DNA of 64,000 bases, from the NCBI GenBank assembly GCA_002480525.1, contig DLCH01000047.1, positions 2,129 through 66,128 of the forward strand, in the 5' to 3' direction. Every line of letters starts with the position of its first letter. Position 1 is the stretch's first letter. The DNA is from Gammaproteobacteria bacterium UBA7803 (GTDB lineage Bacteria; Pseudomonadota; Gammaproteobacteria; Pseudomonadales; Azotimanducaceae). The notes under the pieces are model-generated. The model was not told the DNA's origin. It did no database searches and saw only the letters and a list, made by a program, of their open reading frames with translations. Positions 51,392 through 60,575 of this stretch are shown here, one piece after another. Both the position numbers and the translations under genes were made by a program.

Positions 51392-54300
51392 ACCACCAGC
51401 CCTTCGATCTGGAGACGTTCCCCCTCGACGGCATGCGCCTGATCGAGGCCAGCGCCGGCACCGGCAAGACCTTCAGCCTGGCCGGCCTGTTCCTGCGGCT
51501 GCTGGTGGAGAAGCGGCTCGACGTCCGGGACATCCTGGTGATGACCTTTACCCGGGCCGCCACCCAGGAGCTGCGGGAACGCATCCGCACCCGGCTCGCG
51601 CTGGCCGCCCGCATCGCCGCACGCCCGGAGGACGCCGACCCCGACGACGTGGAGCAGCGCATCGCCGCGGCCATCATCGCCGCCGCCGAGGCCGGCGAGC
51701 CGCGGCCGTCCATCGCCCGGCGCCTGCGCGACGCCGCCGCCCGCATGGACGATGCCGCCATCAGCACCATCCACGGCTTCGCCCAGCAGGCCGCCCGGGA
51801 GAACGCCTTCGACTCCGGCCTGCCCTTCGACCGCGGCACCCAGGTCGACGACGCCGAGGTGCACAGGGAGGCCGTCACCGACTACTGGCGCCACCACGTC
51901 CTCGGACGCCCGGAAGCCCAGGCCGCCGCCTTCCTCGAGCTCTGGCCCGACCCCGCGAGCCTCCTGAAGGACCTCACCCCGGCCCTGACCCGCCCCCACC
52001 TCGAGATCCCCGGCCCGACCACCGGCGACCTCGATGCGCTGACGTCGCAGGCCAGAACCCTGTGGGAGCGGCCGAACGAAGTTCGGCTTGGCGCTCGCAA
52101 TGCGAGCGCACGATCTCCAGATCGCGATGAGTTGAGCAAACTGCTCCAATCGGCCGCCGACACCGACAACCTCCTCAAGGCCGGCGCCCTGTACGAGGAC
52201 CTCGAGGCCGCCGGCAGCGTCGACGGCCTCCTCCACGCCATCGACACCGGCCTCGCCGGCACCGCCTCCGGCCACCCGGCCCTGCCAGGCTGGCTCACCG
52301 ATTTCACCGACGACGCCGGCGCCCGCCGTCACATCAAGCAGCGCGCCATCAAGACCTGCCGCCCCCAGGACCTGCCGCTCGTCCAGACCCTGGCCCGCCT
52401 CGCCCCGCTCGGCCGCCTCGCCGCACTGCGCCATGCCCTCGCCACGGTCCGCGACACCATCCGCAGCCGCAAGCGCGCCGGCCGCCAGTTCAGCTTCGCG
52501 GACATGATCGAGGCCCTGCACGAGGCCATCACGGACCCGGACCGCGGCGACGCCCTCGCCGACGCCCTGCACCGCACCTGGCCCTACGCCCTGGTGGACG
52601 AGTTCCAGGACACCGACCCGCTGCAGTACCGGATCCTGCAGCGCATCTACCGGGGGCGGGACGAAGGCGCGCTGATCATGATCGGCGACCCGAAACAGGC
52701 CATCTACGGTTTCCGCGGCGGCGACGTGTTCGCCTATCTCGACGCCGCCCGGGACGCAGACGGCCGCTACGACCTGGACACCAACTACCGCTCCACCCAG
52801 GGCGTGCTCGACGGTATCGAGCACCTGTTCCGCGGCCCGGCCCAGGACACCGGCATCGGGCCGTTCCTGGTCTCCGACATCGCCTTCCACCCGGTGAAGA
52901 GCGGCCGCGCCGACGGCGACCGGACGATCATGCATCACGGCGCACCGCTGCCCGCGCTCACCGCCTGGGCCGTGCCCGGCGCCGATCACCGGGCCGCCGA
53001 CGCGAAAGGCCTGCTGCTGGACGCCACCGTGAGCGAGATCTGCCGCCTGCTCGATCCTGACGAGGGCGCGATGGTGCGCCAGGCGGACGGCAGCGAGACA
53101 CCGGTCCGGCCCGTCGACGTCGCCGTGCTGGTGAACACCAACCGGGAGGCCGCCGACGTGCAGCGGGCGCTGGCGCGGCGCGGCATCGCCGCCGTGTGCC
53201 TGCACCGGGCCAGCGTGTTCGAGAGCGACGAGGCCCAGGATCTGCTGTACCTGCTGCGCGCCGCCGACAGCACCGCGCGCCCCGAGACCGTGCGCGCCGC
53301 GCTGGCGACGCCGCTGTTCGGCTGGCGCATGGCGGACCTGGTGGCGCTGGACGAAGACGAGACGGGCTGGCACCGGCAGGTGGCCCGATTCCAGGCCGCC
53401 CACGAAACCTGGCGCACCCGCAGCGTGCTCGCCATGCTCGAGCCTGTGTTTCAGGAGGCTGCGCCGCGGGTGCTGTCCCTGGAGGACGGCGAGCGACGCA
53501 TGACCAACTACCTGCAGCTCGCCGAGCTGCTGGCCCAGGCCGAAACCGAGACCTTCGGCTTCGCCGGGCTGATCCGCTGGCTCGCCGAACAGATCGCCGA
53601 CCCGCGTGCGGACGCCGACGCCGAGACCCAGCAGCTCCGCCTCGAATCCGACGACGAGCTGGTGCGGATCGCCACCGTGCACCGGGTGAAGGGCCTGCAG
53701 TATCCCATCGTGTTCGTGCCGTTCACGCCGTCCCTGGACGCCCGGGCGCCGACCCGCCCGTGGATCTACCACGACGACGCGGGCCGGGCCTGGCTCGACT
53801 TCGCCCTGGCGGACGACCGCCACAAGGCCGACGCCGCCCTCGAGGCCCGGGCCGAGGCCCTGCGGCTTCTGTACGTGGCGCTGACCCGGGCGGAGCAGGC
53901 CTGCTACTTCGCCTGGGGCGCCATCAAGGGCGCGCAGAACTCGGCGCTGGCCTGGCTGCTCCACGCCGGCCAGGGCATCGAGCCCGGCAATATCGCCGGC
54001 CCCGGCTCGAAGCTGCCGGACTGGCTCACCGAGGGCGCCGTCCATGCCGCGCTGACGCGCTGGGCCGAGGCCGCCGGCGACGCGGTGCGCGTCACCGCGC
54101 CGCCGGCGCCGCTGGCGGAAGGCTTCCGGGCCGCGCCCGGCGAGCCGCCCGCCGGTGCCGCGCGCACGGACCTGCCGGCGCGGCGCGAGGACTGGTCGGT
54201 GTTCAGCTTCTCGCGGCTGGTGGCCGGTGGCAGCCATCACCCGCTGCCCGGCGGCGGCGCCGAGGACGAGTCCGTGGACGAGCTGCCGGAAGCGGTGCCG

Positions 54301-55095
54301 CTGCCCGCGCTCGCCACGATTCCGCTGATGGGCCCCGCCTTCGGCACCGCCGTCCACCAGATCCTCGAGGACGCCATGCCCGCCGGGTGGCCGGCACCCG
54401 GCGACCGCTTCGGCGACGAGCAGCGCGCCACCGCCGCCCGCCGCCTGCACGGCGCGGGTCTGGTGCTCGGCGAAGGCAACGCCCGCACCGCGCTGCTCGA
54501 CAACGTCTGCCGGCTGGTCGCGCGCACGCTGCACACGCCGCTGCCGGACATCGGGCCCCTTGCAGCGCTCCCCGGCGATCGCCGGCAGATGGAGATGGAG
54601 TTCTTCCTGGCGCTCGGCGGCGAGCCCATCGAGGCGCTGCTCGCCCTGCTCGACGCCCACGGCTACGCGGTGACGCTGGCCCCGGAGCGCGCCGCCCAGA
54701 CCCTGTCGGGCCTGATGCAGGGCTTCATCGACCTCACCGTCGAAGCCGACGGCCGCTACTGGGTGGTCGACTACAAGACCAACGTGCTCGGCCCCAACGT
54801 CGCCGACTACCAGGGCGACGCGCTCGCCCGGGCCGTCCGCCACGGCCACTACGACCTGCAGTACCTGATCTACCTGGTGGCCCTGCACCGCCACCTCGGC
54901 CGCACGCTGCCGGACTACGACCCCGCCGCCCACCTCGGCGGCGCCCAGTACCTGTTCCTGCGCGGCCTCGACGGCACCACCGCGGACACCGGCGTCTACG
55001 TCGACTCGCCATCCCCCGACTTCATCGCCGCCCTCGACGCCCTGTTCGCCAACCGTCCGCCTGTAGGAGCGATCTCCAGATCGCGATCCCGGTAG
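51388..55095 (+). CDS. recB: RecBCD exonuclease V subunit RecB
   Basis: 1235 residues from a GTG that overlaps the recC stop (GTGA). SF1 helicase motifs are Walker A EASAGTGKT (near residue 20), DEFQDTDPLQ, GDPKQAIYGFRGG, and VHRVKGLQYPIVFV; a C-terminal nuclease domain has WVVDYKTN. RecB is the 3'-5' motor and only nuclease of RecBCD. Two REP-type segments are inside its frame: a three-hairpin cluster near residues 225-246 in a helicase insert region, and a REP at the very end, which supplies the last ten residues (VGAISRSRSR) and the frame to the TAG stop. Confidence 0.95.
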   Translation: MNHQPFDLETFPLDGMRLIEASAGTGKTFSLAGLFLRLLVEKRLDVRDILVMTFTRAATQELRERIRTRLALAARIAARPEDADPDDVEQRIAAAIIAAAEAGEPRPSIARRLRDAAARMDDAAISTIHGFAQQAARENAFDSGLPFDRGTQVDDAEVHREAVTDYWRHHVLGRPEAQAAAFLELWPDPASLLKDLTPALTRPHLEIPGPTTGDLDALTSQARTLWERPNEVRLGARNASARSPDRDELSKLLQSAADTDNLLKAGALYEDLEAAGSVDGLLHAIDTGLAGTASGHPALPGWLTDFTDDAGARRHIKQRAIKTCRPQDLPLVQTLARLAPLGRLAALRHALATVRDTIRSRKRAGRQFSFADMIEALHEAITDPDRGDALADALHRTWPYALVDEFQDTDPLQYRILQRIYRGRDEGALIMIGDPKQAIYGFRGGDVFAYLDAARDADGRYDLDTNYRSTQGVLDGIEHLFRGPAQDTGIGPFLVSDIAFHPVKSGRADGDRTIMHHGAPLPALTAWAVPGADHRAADAKGLLLDATVSEICRLLDPDEGAMVRQADGSETPVRPVDVAVLVNTNREAADVQRALARRGIAAVCLHRASVFESDEAQDLLYLLRAADSTARPETVRAALATPLFGWRMADLVALDEDETGWHRQVARFQAAHETWRTRSVLAMLEPVFQEAAPRVLSLEDGERRMTNYLQLAELLAQAETETFGFAGLIRWLAEQIADPRADADAETQQLRLESDDELVRIATVHRVKGLQYPIVFVPFTPSLDARAPTRPWIYHDDAGRAWLDFALADDRHKADAALEARAEALRLLYVALTRAEQACYFAWGAIKGAQNSALAWLLHAGQGIEPGNIAGPGSKLPDWLTEGAVHAALTRWAEAAGDAVRVTAPPAPLAEGFRAAPGEPPAGAARTDLPARREDWSVFSFSRLVAGGSHHPLPGGGAEDESVDELPEAVPLPALATIPLMGPAFGTAVHQILEDAMPAGWPAPGDRFGDEQRATAARRLHGAGLVLGEGNARTALLDNVCRLVARTLHTPLPDIGPLAALPGDRRQMEMEFFLALGGEPIEALLALLDAHGYAVTLAPERAAQTLSGLMQGFIDLTVEADGRYWVVDYKTNVLGPNVADYQGDALARAVRHGHYDLQYLIYLVALHRHLGRTLPDYDPAAHLGGAQYLFLRGLDGTTADTGVYVDSPSPDFIAALDALFANRPPVGAISRSRSR
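52061..52127. repeat. Cluster of three hairpins inside recB
   Basis: After TGTGGGAGCG come GCCGAAC-GAA-GTTCGGC (52071-52087), GCGCTCGCA-A-TGCGAGCGC (52091-52109) and CGATCT-CC-AGATCG (52111-52124). The last hairpin equals the core of the recC and recB-end REPs. The array is translated through without a stop, in a different frame from the other elements. Confidence 0.7.
55061..55090. repeat. REP element at the recB-recD junction
   Basis: CTGTAGGAGC followed by the GCGATCT-CC-AGATCGC stem (55069-55084) and GATCCC. It is translated in the same phase as the recC copy, and the recB TAG (55093-55095) follows three bases after it, one base before the recD ATG (55097). Confidence 0.82.
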
Positions 55096-55096
55096 A

Positions 55097-56899
55097 ATGT
55101 CCAACCCGATCACCCACCTCCAACAAGCCCTCACACGCGACCAGACCACCCCCCTCGACCTGGCCCTCGCCACCTGGGCCCGATCCCACGGCGCCTCCGA
55201 CCTGGTCGCCCTGGCCATGGCCCTCACCACCCGCGCCGTCGCCGAAGGCCACAGCTGCTGCGTCCTCCCGCCGGACGGCCCCGCGCTCCCCGGCGAACAG
55301 CCCCTGTGCACCGCCGCCGAGTTCCGCGCCGCCCTCGAATCCAGCGCCCTGGTCGGCGACGGCACCGCGCCCACCCCGCTGGTCCTCGAAGACGATCGCC
55401 TGTACCTCCACCGCTACTGGACCTACGAGACCCGGCTCGCCGACCGCCTGAAGGCCCTGCTCGCCGGCGAACCCGCCCCGGTGGACACCGCACGCCTCGG
55501 CCCCGCCGGCGGCCTGTTCGAGTACGGCTGGGTGGGCGACGGCGAGACCAACTGGCAGGCCGTGGCCGCCGCCGTGGCCCTGCGCCACCGCTTCTGCGTG
55601 ATCTCCGGCGGCCCCGGCACCGGCAAGACCTACACCGTGCTGCGGCTGATCCGCCTGCTGCTGGCGGCCGCCGCGGCCGCCAGCGATCCGCCGCCGGTGA
55701 TCCGCCTGGCCGCCCCCACCGGCAAGGCCGCCGCGCGGATGATGGAATCCATCCGCGCCGGCCTCGACGACCTGGCGGAAGGCGACGAGCTCGTCGCGCA
55801 CCTGCCGGACAAGGCGTCGACCCTGCACCGCCTGCTGGGTCTGCGCTGGGGCAGCGTGCTGCCGCGCCACGACCGGGACAACCCGCTCGCCGCGGACGTG
55901 GTGATCGTCGACGAGGCGTCGATGATCGACCTGCCGCTGATGGCCAAGCTCGCCGACGCGCTGCCCGACCACGGCCGGCTGGTGCTGCTCGGCGACCGCT
56001 ATCAGCTCGCCTCGGTGGAATCCGGCTCGGTGCTGGCGGAGCTTGCCGCCGCGGCCGGCGTCAACGACTTCACCCCGACCCAGCGCGCCGCGCTCGCGCC
56101 GCTGGTGCCCGCAGCGCCGGACGCCGCTGCCCCCGACCGGCCCCTGGCCGACCACGTGGTCACCCTGCAGACCAGCCACCGGTTCAGCCCGGAGAGCCCG
56201 ATCGGCCGCCTGGCCGCCGCGGTGAACGCCGGCGATGCGGATGCGGCGGTTGCGGTGGGCGGGGCGGCGGACGGGCATCTCGTTGTCGACCTCGACGGCG
56301 AGCCGGATCTCGACGCCCTCACCGCGACCCTGGCCGCGGCCTACCAGCCGCTGCTCGACGCCACCACGCCGGAGGCGGCGCTGGCCGCGCTGGACGGCGT
56401 GCGGCTGCTGACCGCCACCCGGGTCGGCCCCACCGGCGCCCAGGCCATGAACCAGCGCATCGTCGAGCACCTCGCCGAGGCCCGGGGCCTCGATCCACGG
56501 CAGCCCTGGTACCACGGCCGGCCGGTGATCGTGCGCCACAACGACTACCGCGTGGGGCTGTTCAACGGCGACACCGGCGTGTGCCTGGCCGGCGACGACG
56601 GCCACCTGCGGGTGTGGTTCCGCACCGAGACCGGGCTGCAGACCCTGCTGCCCGCGTCCATGCCGGCCCACGAGACCGCCTACGCCATGACGGTGCACAA
56701 GAGCCAGGGCTCGGAGTTCGAGTCGGTGTGGCTGCTGCTGCCTGCCCAGGACAGTCCGGTGCTGTCCCGGGAGCTGGTGTACACCGGCATCACCCGGGCC
56801 CGGCAGCGGCTCACCGTGCTCGGCCCCGACGCGGTGCTGCGCGCCGCGCTGGCCCGCACCGTCGGGCGCGACTCGGGTTTCCGGACGAGGCTCGGCTGA
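55097..56899 (+). CDS. recD: RecBCD exonuclease V subunit RecD
   Basis: 600 residues with RecD (SF1B) motifs: Walker A SGGPGTGKTYT (about 174-184), LAAPTGKAAARM, VVIVDEASMID, LGDRYQLASVESGS, and a C-terminal MTVHKSQGSEFESV and TGITRARQ. It is the 5'-3' motor of RecBCD. The ATG is one base after the recB stop, in the shadow of the REP; recD may therefore depend on translational coupling. recC-recB-recD order without recA or lexA nearby. Confidence 0.95.
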   Translation: MSNPITHLQQALTRDQTTPLDLALATWARSHGASDLVALAMALTTRAVAEGHSCCVLPPDGPALPGEQPLCTAAEFRAALESSALVGDGTAPTPLVLEDDRLYLHRYWTYETRLADRLKALLAGEPAPVDTARLGPAGGLFEYGWVGDGETNWQAVAAAVALRHRFCVISGGPGTGKTYTVLRLIRLLLAAAAAASDPPPVIRLAAPTGKAAARMMESIRAGLDDLAEGDELVAHLPDKASTLHRLLGLRWGSVLPRHDRDNPLAADVVIVDEASMIDLPLMAKLADALPDHGRLVLLGDRYQLASVESGSVLAELAAAAGVNDFTPTQRAALAPLVPAAPDAAAPDRPLADHVVTLQTSHRFSPESPIGRLAAAVNAGDADAAVAVGGAADGHLVVDLDGEPDLDALTATLAAAYQPLLDATTPEAALAALDGVRLLTATRVGPTGAQAMNQRIVEHLAEARGLDPRQPWYHGRPVIVRHNDYRVGLFNGDTGVCLAGDDGHLRVWFRTETGLQTLLPASMPAHETAYAMTVHKSQGSEFESVWLLLPAQDSPVLSRELVYTGITRARQRLTVLGPDAVLRAALARTVGRDSGFRTRLG

Positions 56900-56979
56900 C
56901 ACGCCGGCGAACCGGCCGGGGCGCCACATCGGGTGGCAACTTGGGTAAGGTGAGGGTTCGTCACACCGGGAAGCCCGTC

Positions 56980-58338
56980 ATGCCGTCGTTCATCTCACGC
57001 CTCCGCAGAACCGCCGTCGTCCTCGCGCTCGGAGCCGGCACGCTCGGCTTCGCCGGCGCCGCAATGGCCGCCGGGCTCACCGAGACCGAGCAGCGCATCG
57101 TGACCGCCGTGGACGAGCGTCAGGACGCGGCCCTCGATCTGCTCGAGCGCTCGGTGAACGTCAACAGCGGTTCCTACAACCTGGCCGGGGTGCGCGAGGT
57201 GGGCGCGCTGTTCGCCGCCGCCTTCGAAGAGGCCGGCCTCGAGACCGAATGGGTGGACGGGGCCGAATTCGACCGCGCCGGCCACCTCGTCGCCCGCCAC
57301 GGCGACCGCGGCCCCCACTTCGTGATGATCGGCCACCTCGACACCGTGTTCGAACCGGACAGCCCGTTCCAGCGCTTCGAGCGCATCGAGGGCAACCGTG
57401 CGAAGGGTCCGGGCATCGTCGACATGAAGGGCGGCAATGTCATCATCCTGGAAACGCTGCGCGCGCTGGACGCCGTCGGCGCCCTCGACGACATCCAGGT
57501 CACCGTGGTGCTGATCGGCGACGAGGAGTCTTCCGGCCGGCCGCTGTCGGTGGCCCGCAAAGCCCTCACCGACGCCGCGCGGGAGGCGGACATCGCGCTC
57601 GGCTTCGAGAACGGCGACAGCAATCCCGAGACGGCCGTGATCGCCCGGCGCGGCTACACCGGCTGGCAGCTCGAGGTGACCGGCACGCCGGCTCACTCCT
57701 CGCAGATCTTCCGCGAGGACATCGGCTACGGCGCCAGCTACGAGCTCGCCCGCATCCTCGACGGCTTCCGCAGCACGCTGGCGGGCGAGAAGAACCTCAC
57801 CTTCAACCCCGGGCTGATCCTCGCCGGCACCACCGTCGAGCACGACCCGGCCAGTTCCACCGGCCGCGCCTTCGGCAAGCCCAACGTGATCCCGGAGCAC
57901 GCCGTGGCCAGCGGCGATCTGCGCACCCTGTCCGCCGAGCAGGAAGCCTCCGCCCGCCACCGCATGCAGGCCGTGGTCGACGAGCACCTGCCCGGCACCA
58001 CCGCCACCATCACCTTCACCGAAGGCTATCCACCCCTCGCGCCCACCGAAGGCAACCGGCGGCTGCTGGCCCTGTACGACCAGGCCAGCCGCGACCTCGG
58101 CTTCGGCGCCGTCGCGGCCGTGGACCCGGCCGCCGCCGGCGCCGCGGACATCTCGTTCACTGCCGGGCTGGTGGAAATGGCCATCGACGGCCTGGGCCTC
58201 ATGGGCAGCGGCGGGCACACGGTGGAGGAGACGGCGGATCTGGCGACGCTGCCGTCCCAGACCAAGCGGGCGGCGCTGCTGATGTACCGCATCGCGCAGG
58301 CGCGCGCCGCAGGGGGTTCGCCCGCCGCCGGCGACTGA
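56980..58338 (+). CDS. M20-family metallopeptidase, exported
   Basis: 452 residues from the ATG at 56980. A signal peptide ending near AAMA precedes an M20 fold: metal motif GHLDTVFEPDSPF, GPGIVDMKGGN, GDEESSG with the catalytic Glu pair, a dimerisation domain, and C-terminal MGSGGHTVEE. This group includes glutamate carboxypeptidases and N-acyl amino acid or dipeptide hydrolases. It is probably periplasmic. It follows recD by 80 bases, and no joint role is evident. Confidence 0.88.
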   Translation: MPSFISRLRRTAVVLALGAGTLGFAGAAMAAGLTETEQRIVTAVDERQDAALDLLERSVNVNSGSYNLAGVREVGALFAAAFEEAGLETEWVDGAEFDRAGHLVARHGDRGPHFVMIGHLDTVFEPDSPFQRFERIEGNRAKGPGIVDMKGGNVIILETLRALDAVGALDDIQVTVVLIGDEESSGRPLSVARKALTDAAREADIALGFENGDSNPETAVIARRGYTGWQLEVTGTPAHSSQIFREDIGYGASYELARILDGFRSTLAGEKNLTFNPGLILAGTTVEHDPASSTGRAFGKPNVIPEHAVASGDLRTLSAEQEASARHRMQAVVDEHLPGTTATITFTEGYPPLAPTEGNRRLLALYDQASRDLGFGAVAAVDPAAAGAADISFTAGLVEMAIDGLGLMGSGGHTVEETADLATLPSQTKRAALLMYRIAQARAAGGSPAAGD

Positions 58339-58383
58339 AGCGCACCCCCGGCGGACGGTCCGCCCGCCAGGTAACGCCCGGCG

Positions 58384-59208
58384 TCAGGCCGGCCGGTCGC
58401 CGGCGATGGTCACCCGGTGCATCTTCCGGTGCATCGGGAAGAAATCGTTCACCGGCTTGTGCTGGGTGGCGCGGTTGTCCCAGATGGCAATGGTGTCCGC
58501 TTCCCAGCCCAGGCGCACCGTGAACTCCTCCGTCACCACGTGGCGGTAGAGGAAATCCAGCAGCGAGGCACTCTCCCGCGGCGTCAGCTCTTCCACCCGG
58601 GTGGTGAACAGGGCGTTCACGAAGATGGCCCGTCGGCCGGTCTCCGGATGGGTGCGCACCAGCGGATGGCGCACCGGCGGGTTGGCCGCGATGGCGTCGG
58701 CCAGCCGCTCCGGACCACCGGGCTCGGCGAGGCTCTCCTGAAAGCCGTGGCGGAAGTCGTGGATGGCGTGGAGGTCGTCGACCAGCCGGCGCATGGGCTC
58801 GGACAGCGCCTCGTAGGCCGCCGTGGCGCTGGCCCACAGCGTGTCGCCGCCGTAGGGCGGAATGATCTGCCCGTGCAGCAGGGTGATGGCCGGCGGCGCC
58901 GGGCGGAAGGTCATGTCCGAGTGCCACACCTCGATCTTGCTCGGCTTCTCGGGGGTGCTCTCGAGGATCTGCACGTCCGGTGCGCCGTCGACGGTGTCGT
59001 AGGCGGGGTGGCCTTCCACCTGGCCGAAACGGCGGGCGAACTGCTGGAACTCGACGGGCGTGACCCGCTGGCCGCGCAGAAACAGCACCTCGTGCTCGAG
59101 CAGCGCCGCGGAGATCTCGTCGAACAGGGCATCGGACCGGGCGGCATCGGCCACCGACACGTCGCTCACCCAGGCGCCGAGGGCGCCCGCGGCCCGTTGA
59201 ATCTCCAT
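58384..59208 (-). CDS. TauD/TfdA-family Fe(II)/2-oxoglutarate dioxygenase
   Basis: 274 residues from the ATG at 59208, chosen for GGAG 8 bases upstream and a normal N-terminus. The metal triad is visible: HxD in VWHSDMTF and the distal His in ATQHKP, with the 2-oxoglutarate Arg in MHRVTIAGD. Family members hydroxylate taurine, aryloxyalkanoates and related compounds, releasing sulfite or phenol. The substrate cannot be assigned. It is convergent with the M20 gene. Confidence 0.88.
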   Translation of the reverse strand: MEIQRAAGALGAWVSDVSVADAARSDALFDEISAALLEHEVLFLRGQRVTPVEFQQFARRFGQVEGHPAYDTVDGAPDVQILESTPEKPSKIEVWHSDMTFRPAPPAITLLHGQIIPPYGGDTLWASATAAYEALSEPMRRLVDDLHAIHDFRHGFQESLAEPGGPERLADAIAANPPVRHPLVRTHPETGRRAIFVNALFTTRVEELTPRESASLLDFLYRHVVTEEFTVRLGWEADTIAIWDNRATQHKPVNDFFPMHRKMHRVTIAGDRPA

Positions 59209-59390
59209 GACGCGCACTCCTGTGTCGGACGACGCGATACTAACGCAGCCTGTCTGCACAGGCGTCGGCTGACATGCCGGGGGAAGGACCGCCCACGCAC
59301 CACGCCATCGCGCCATGGGAGACTCTGATGGACGTGCCGCCAGCGAAAACGATGCGTCGATGCGTGGATATTGATGCTATGATGCCTCCC

Positions 59391-59657
59391 ATGAGAACCA
59401 CCCTGACCATCGACGACGACATCCTCGCCGCCCTCAAGGCGCGGGCGTATCGCGACGACCTGCCGTTCAAGCAGGTCGTGAATCAGGTGCTGCGCCGGGG
59501 GCTTGCGGCCGACGAGCAGATGCCTGCGTCCAAGCCCTTCAAGGCGACGACGTTCGCCATGGGTCAGCCGCTCGTGCCGGACCTCGACAAAAGCCTCGCC
59601 CTGGCCGCCGCACTGGAGGACGAGGAAACGGCCCGCAAGCTCGCGTTGGGCAAATAG
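59391..59657 (+). CDS. Antitoxin of a VapBC-type pair
   Basis: 88 residues. The N-terminus RTTLTIDDDILAALKARAYRDDLPFKQVVNQVLRRGL is a ribbon-helix-helix DNA-binding pattern. The C-terminal part has a conserved MGQPLVPDLDKSLALA segment that would wrap the toxin. Tandem CGATGCGT copies at 59350-59365 lie upstream. The toxin gene starts 8 bases downstream. Confidence 0.85.
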   Translation: MRTTLTIDDDILAALKARAYRDDLPFKQVVNQVLRRGLAADEQMPASKPFKATTFAMGQPLVPDLDKSLALAAALEDEETARKLALGK

Positions 59658-59665
59658 CCGCATCC

Positions 59666-60115
59666 GTGCTGGTCGTCGACCTCAATCTGCTGCTCTACGC
59701 CACCAATCGCGACAGCAAGGATCACGACGCGGCCCGCGTGTGGCTGGAGTCGGTTCTGTCCGGAGACGAAGCGGTGGGGTTCGCCTGGCAGGTGGTGCTC
59801 GGGTACCTGCGCATCACCACGCACCCGCGCATCCTGCCCAAACCACTTTCGCTGGAACAGTCGACCACGGTGATCGACGGGTGGCTGGCGCAGCCGGCCG
59901 CCCGGCTGCTGCACCCCAGCGAGCGGCACTGGCGCATACTGAAGGGGCTGCTCGAACCGGTCGGCACGGCGGGCAATCTGACCTCGGACGCGCATCTGGC
60001 GGCGCTGGCCATCGAGCATGGGGCGACGCTGTGTTCGTCGGACCGCGACTTCGCTCGGTTTGCTCATCTGAAATGGTCCAACCCGCTGGATTCAGGTCGT
60101 GGAGGGCAACGCTGA
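59666..60115 (+). CDS. PIN-domain ribonuclease toxin (VapC-like)
   Basis: 149 residues from a GTG. PIN-domain acidic residues are seen in VVDLNLLLYA (Asp5), the later VGFAWQVVLGYLRI strand/helix, NLTSDAHLAALA (Asp) and CSSDRDFARF (two Asp). The Mg-dependent RNase would target tRNA or rRNA in known relatives. It pairs with the antitoxin just upstream. Confidence 0.88.
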   Translation: MLVVDLNLLLYATNRDSKDHDAARVWLESVLSGDEAVGFAWQVVLGYLRITTHPRILPKPLSLEQSTTVIDGWLAQPAARLLHPSERHWRILKGLLEPVGTAGNLTSDAHLAALAIEHGATLCSSDRDFARFAHLKWSNPLDSGRGGQR

Positions 60116-60132
60116 CTCATTTTGTTGCAAAT

Positions 60133-60158
60133 GCATCATGTTTTTGATCTTATGATGC
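60133..60158. promoter_or_regulatory. Inverted repeat upstream of the Xre-RES pair
   Basis: GCATCAT (60133-60139) and ATGATGC (60152-60158) are perfect 7-base arms 12 bases apart, 23 bases before the antitoxin ATG, with a -10-like TTATGAT between. ATGATGC also occurs at 59379-59385 upstream of the neighbouring VapBC pair. Confidence 0.55.
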
Positions 60159-60180
60159 GTATGCACCTCAGAGGTTCGCC

Positions 60181-60537
60181 ATGGGCTCCCTCGCCACCAC
60201 CGCCCCCGCCCTCGATCAGACCCTGACCAAGGCCACCCTGCGCGCCGGCAAGGCGCTCGGGCTCACCCAGGCCGACGTCGGCGCTGTGATCGGCCGGGAC
60301 CGGACCAGCCTGCGCCGGGGCATCGATCCGGACAGCAAGGCCGGCGAGCTCGCCGCGCTGCTGATCCGCCTGTACCGCGCCCTCTACGCGCTGGTGGGCG
60401 GCGACGCCGAAGCCATGCGTCACTGGATGACTACCGAGAACCGTCACACCGGCGGCGTCCCCAGAGAGCAGATCCTCACCGTGACGGGCCTGATCGGCGT
60501 GCTGGAATACGTCGATGCCATCCGCGGCAAGCTGTGA
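60181..60537 (+). CDS. Xre/MbcA/ParS-type antitoxin (DUF2384)
   Basis: 118 residues. An N-terminal helix-turn-helix (LGLTQADVGAVIGRDRTSLRRG) is followed by a DUF2384 domain with LIRLYRALYALVGGDAEAMRHWMTTEN and a C-terminal GVLEYVDAIRG. This is the antitoxin of RES-domain toxin systems; it would repress its promoter through the HTH and block the toxin active site. The toxin gene follows after 38 bases. Confidence 0.88.
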   Translation: MGSLATTAPALDQTLTKATLRAGKALGLTQADVGAVIGRDRTSLRRGIDPDSKAGELAALLIRLYRALYALVGGDAEAMRHWMTTENRHTGGVPREQILTVTGLIGVLEYVDAIRGKL

Positions 60538-60575
60538 GCGGCCGGCTCTGACGTCGTAGCCGGCAGCGAGCGGAT

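Noticed and set aside
51070..55374. A minus-strand open frame of about 1430 codons opposite recB
   Set aside because: It is a shadow of recB; the plus strand has full helicase and nuclease motifs, and the minus frame shows no domain.
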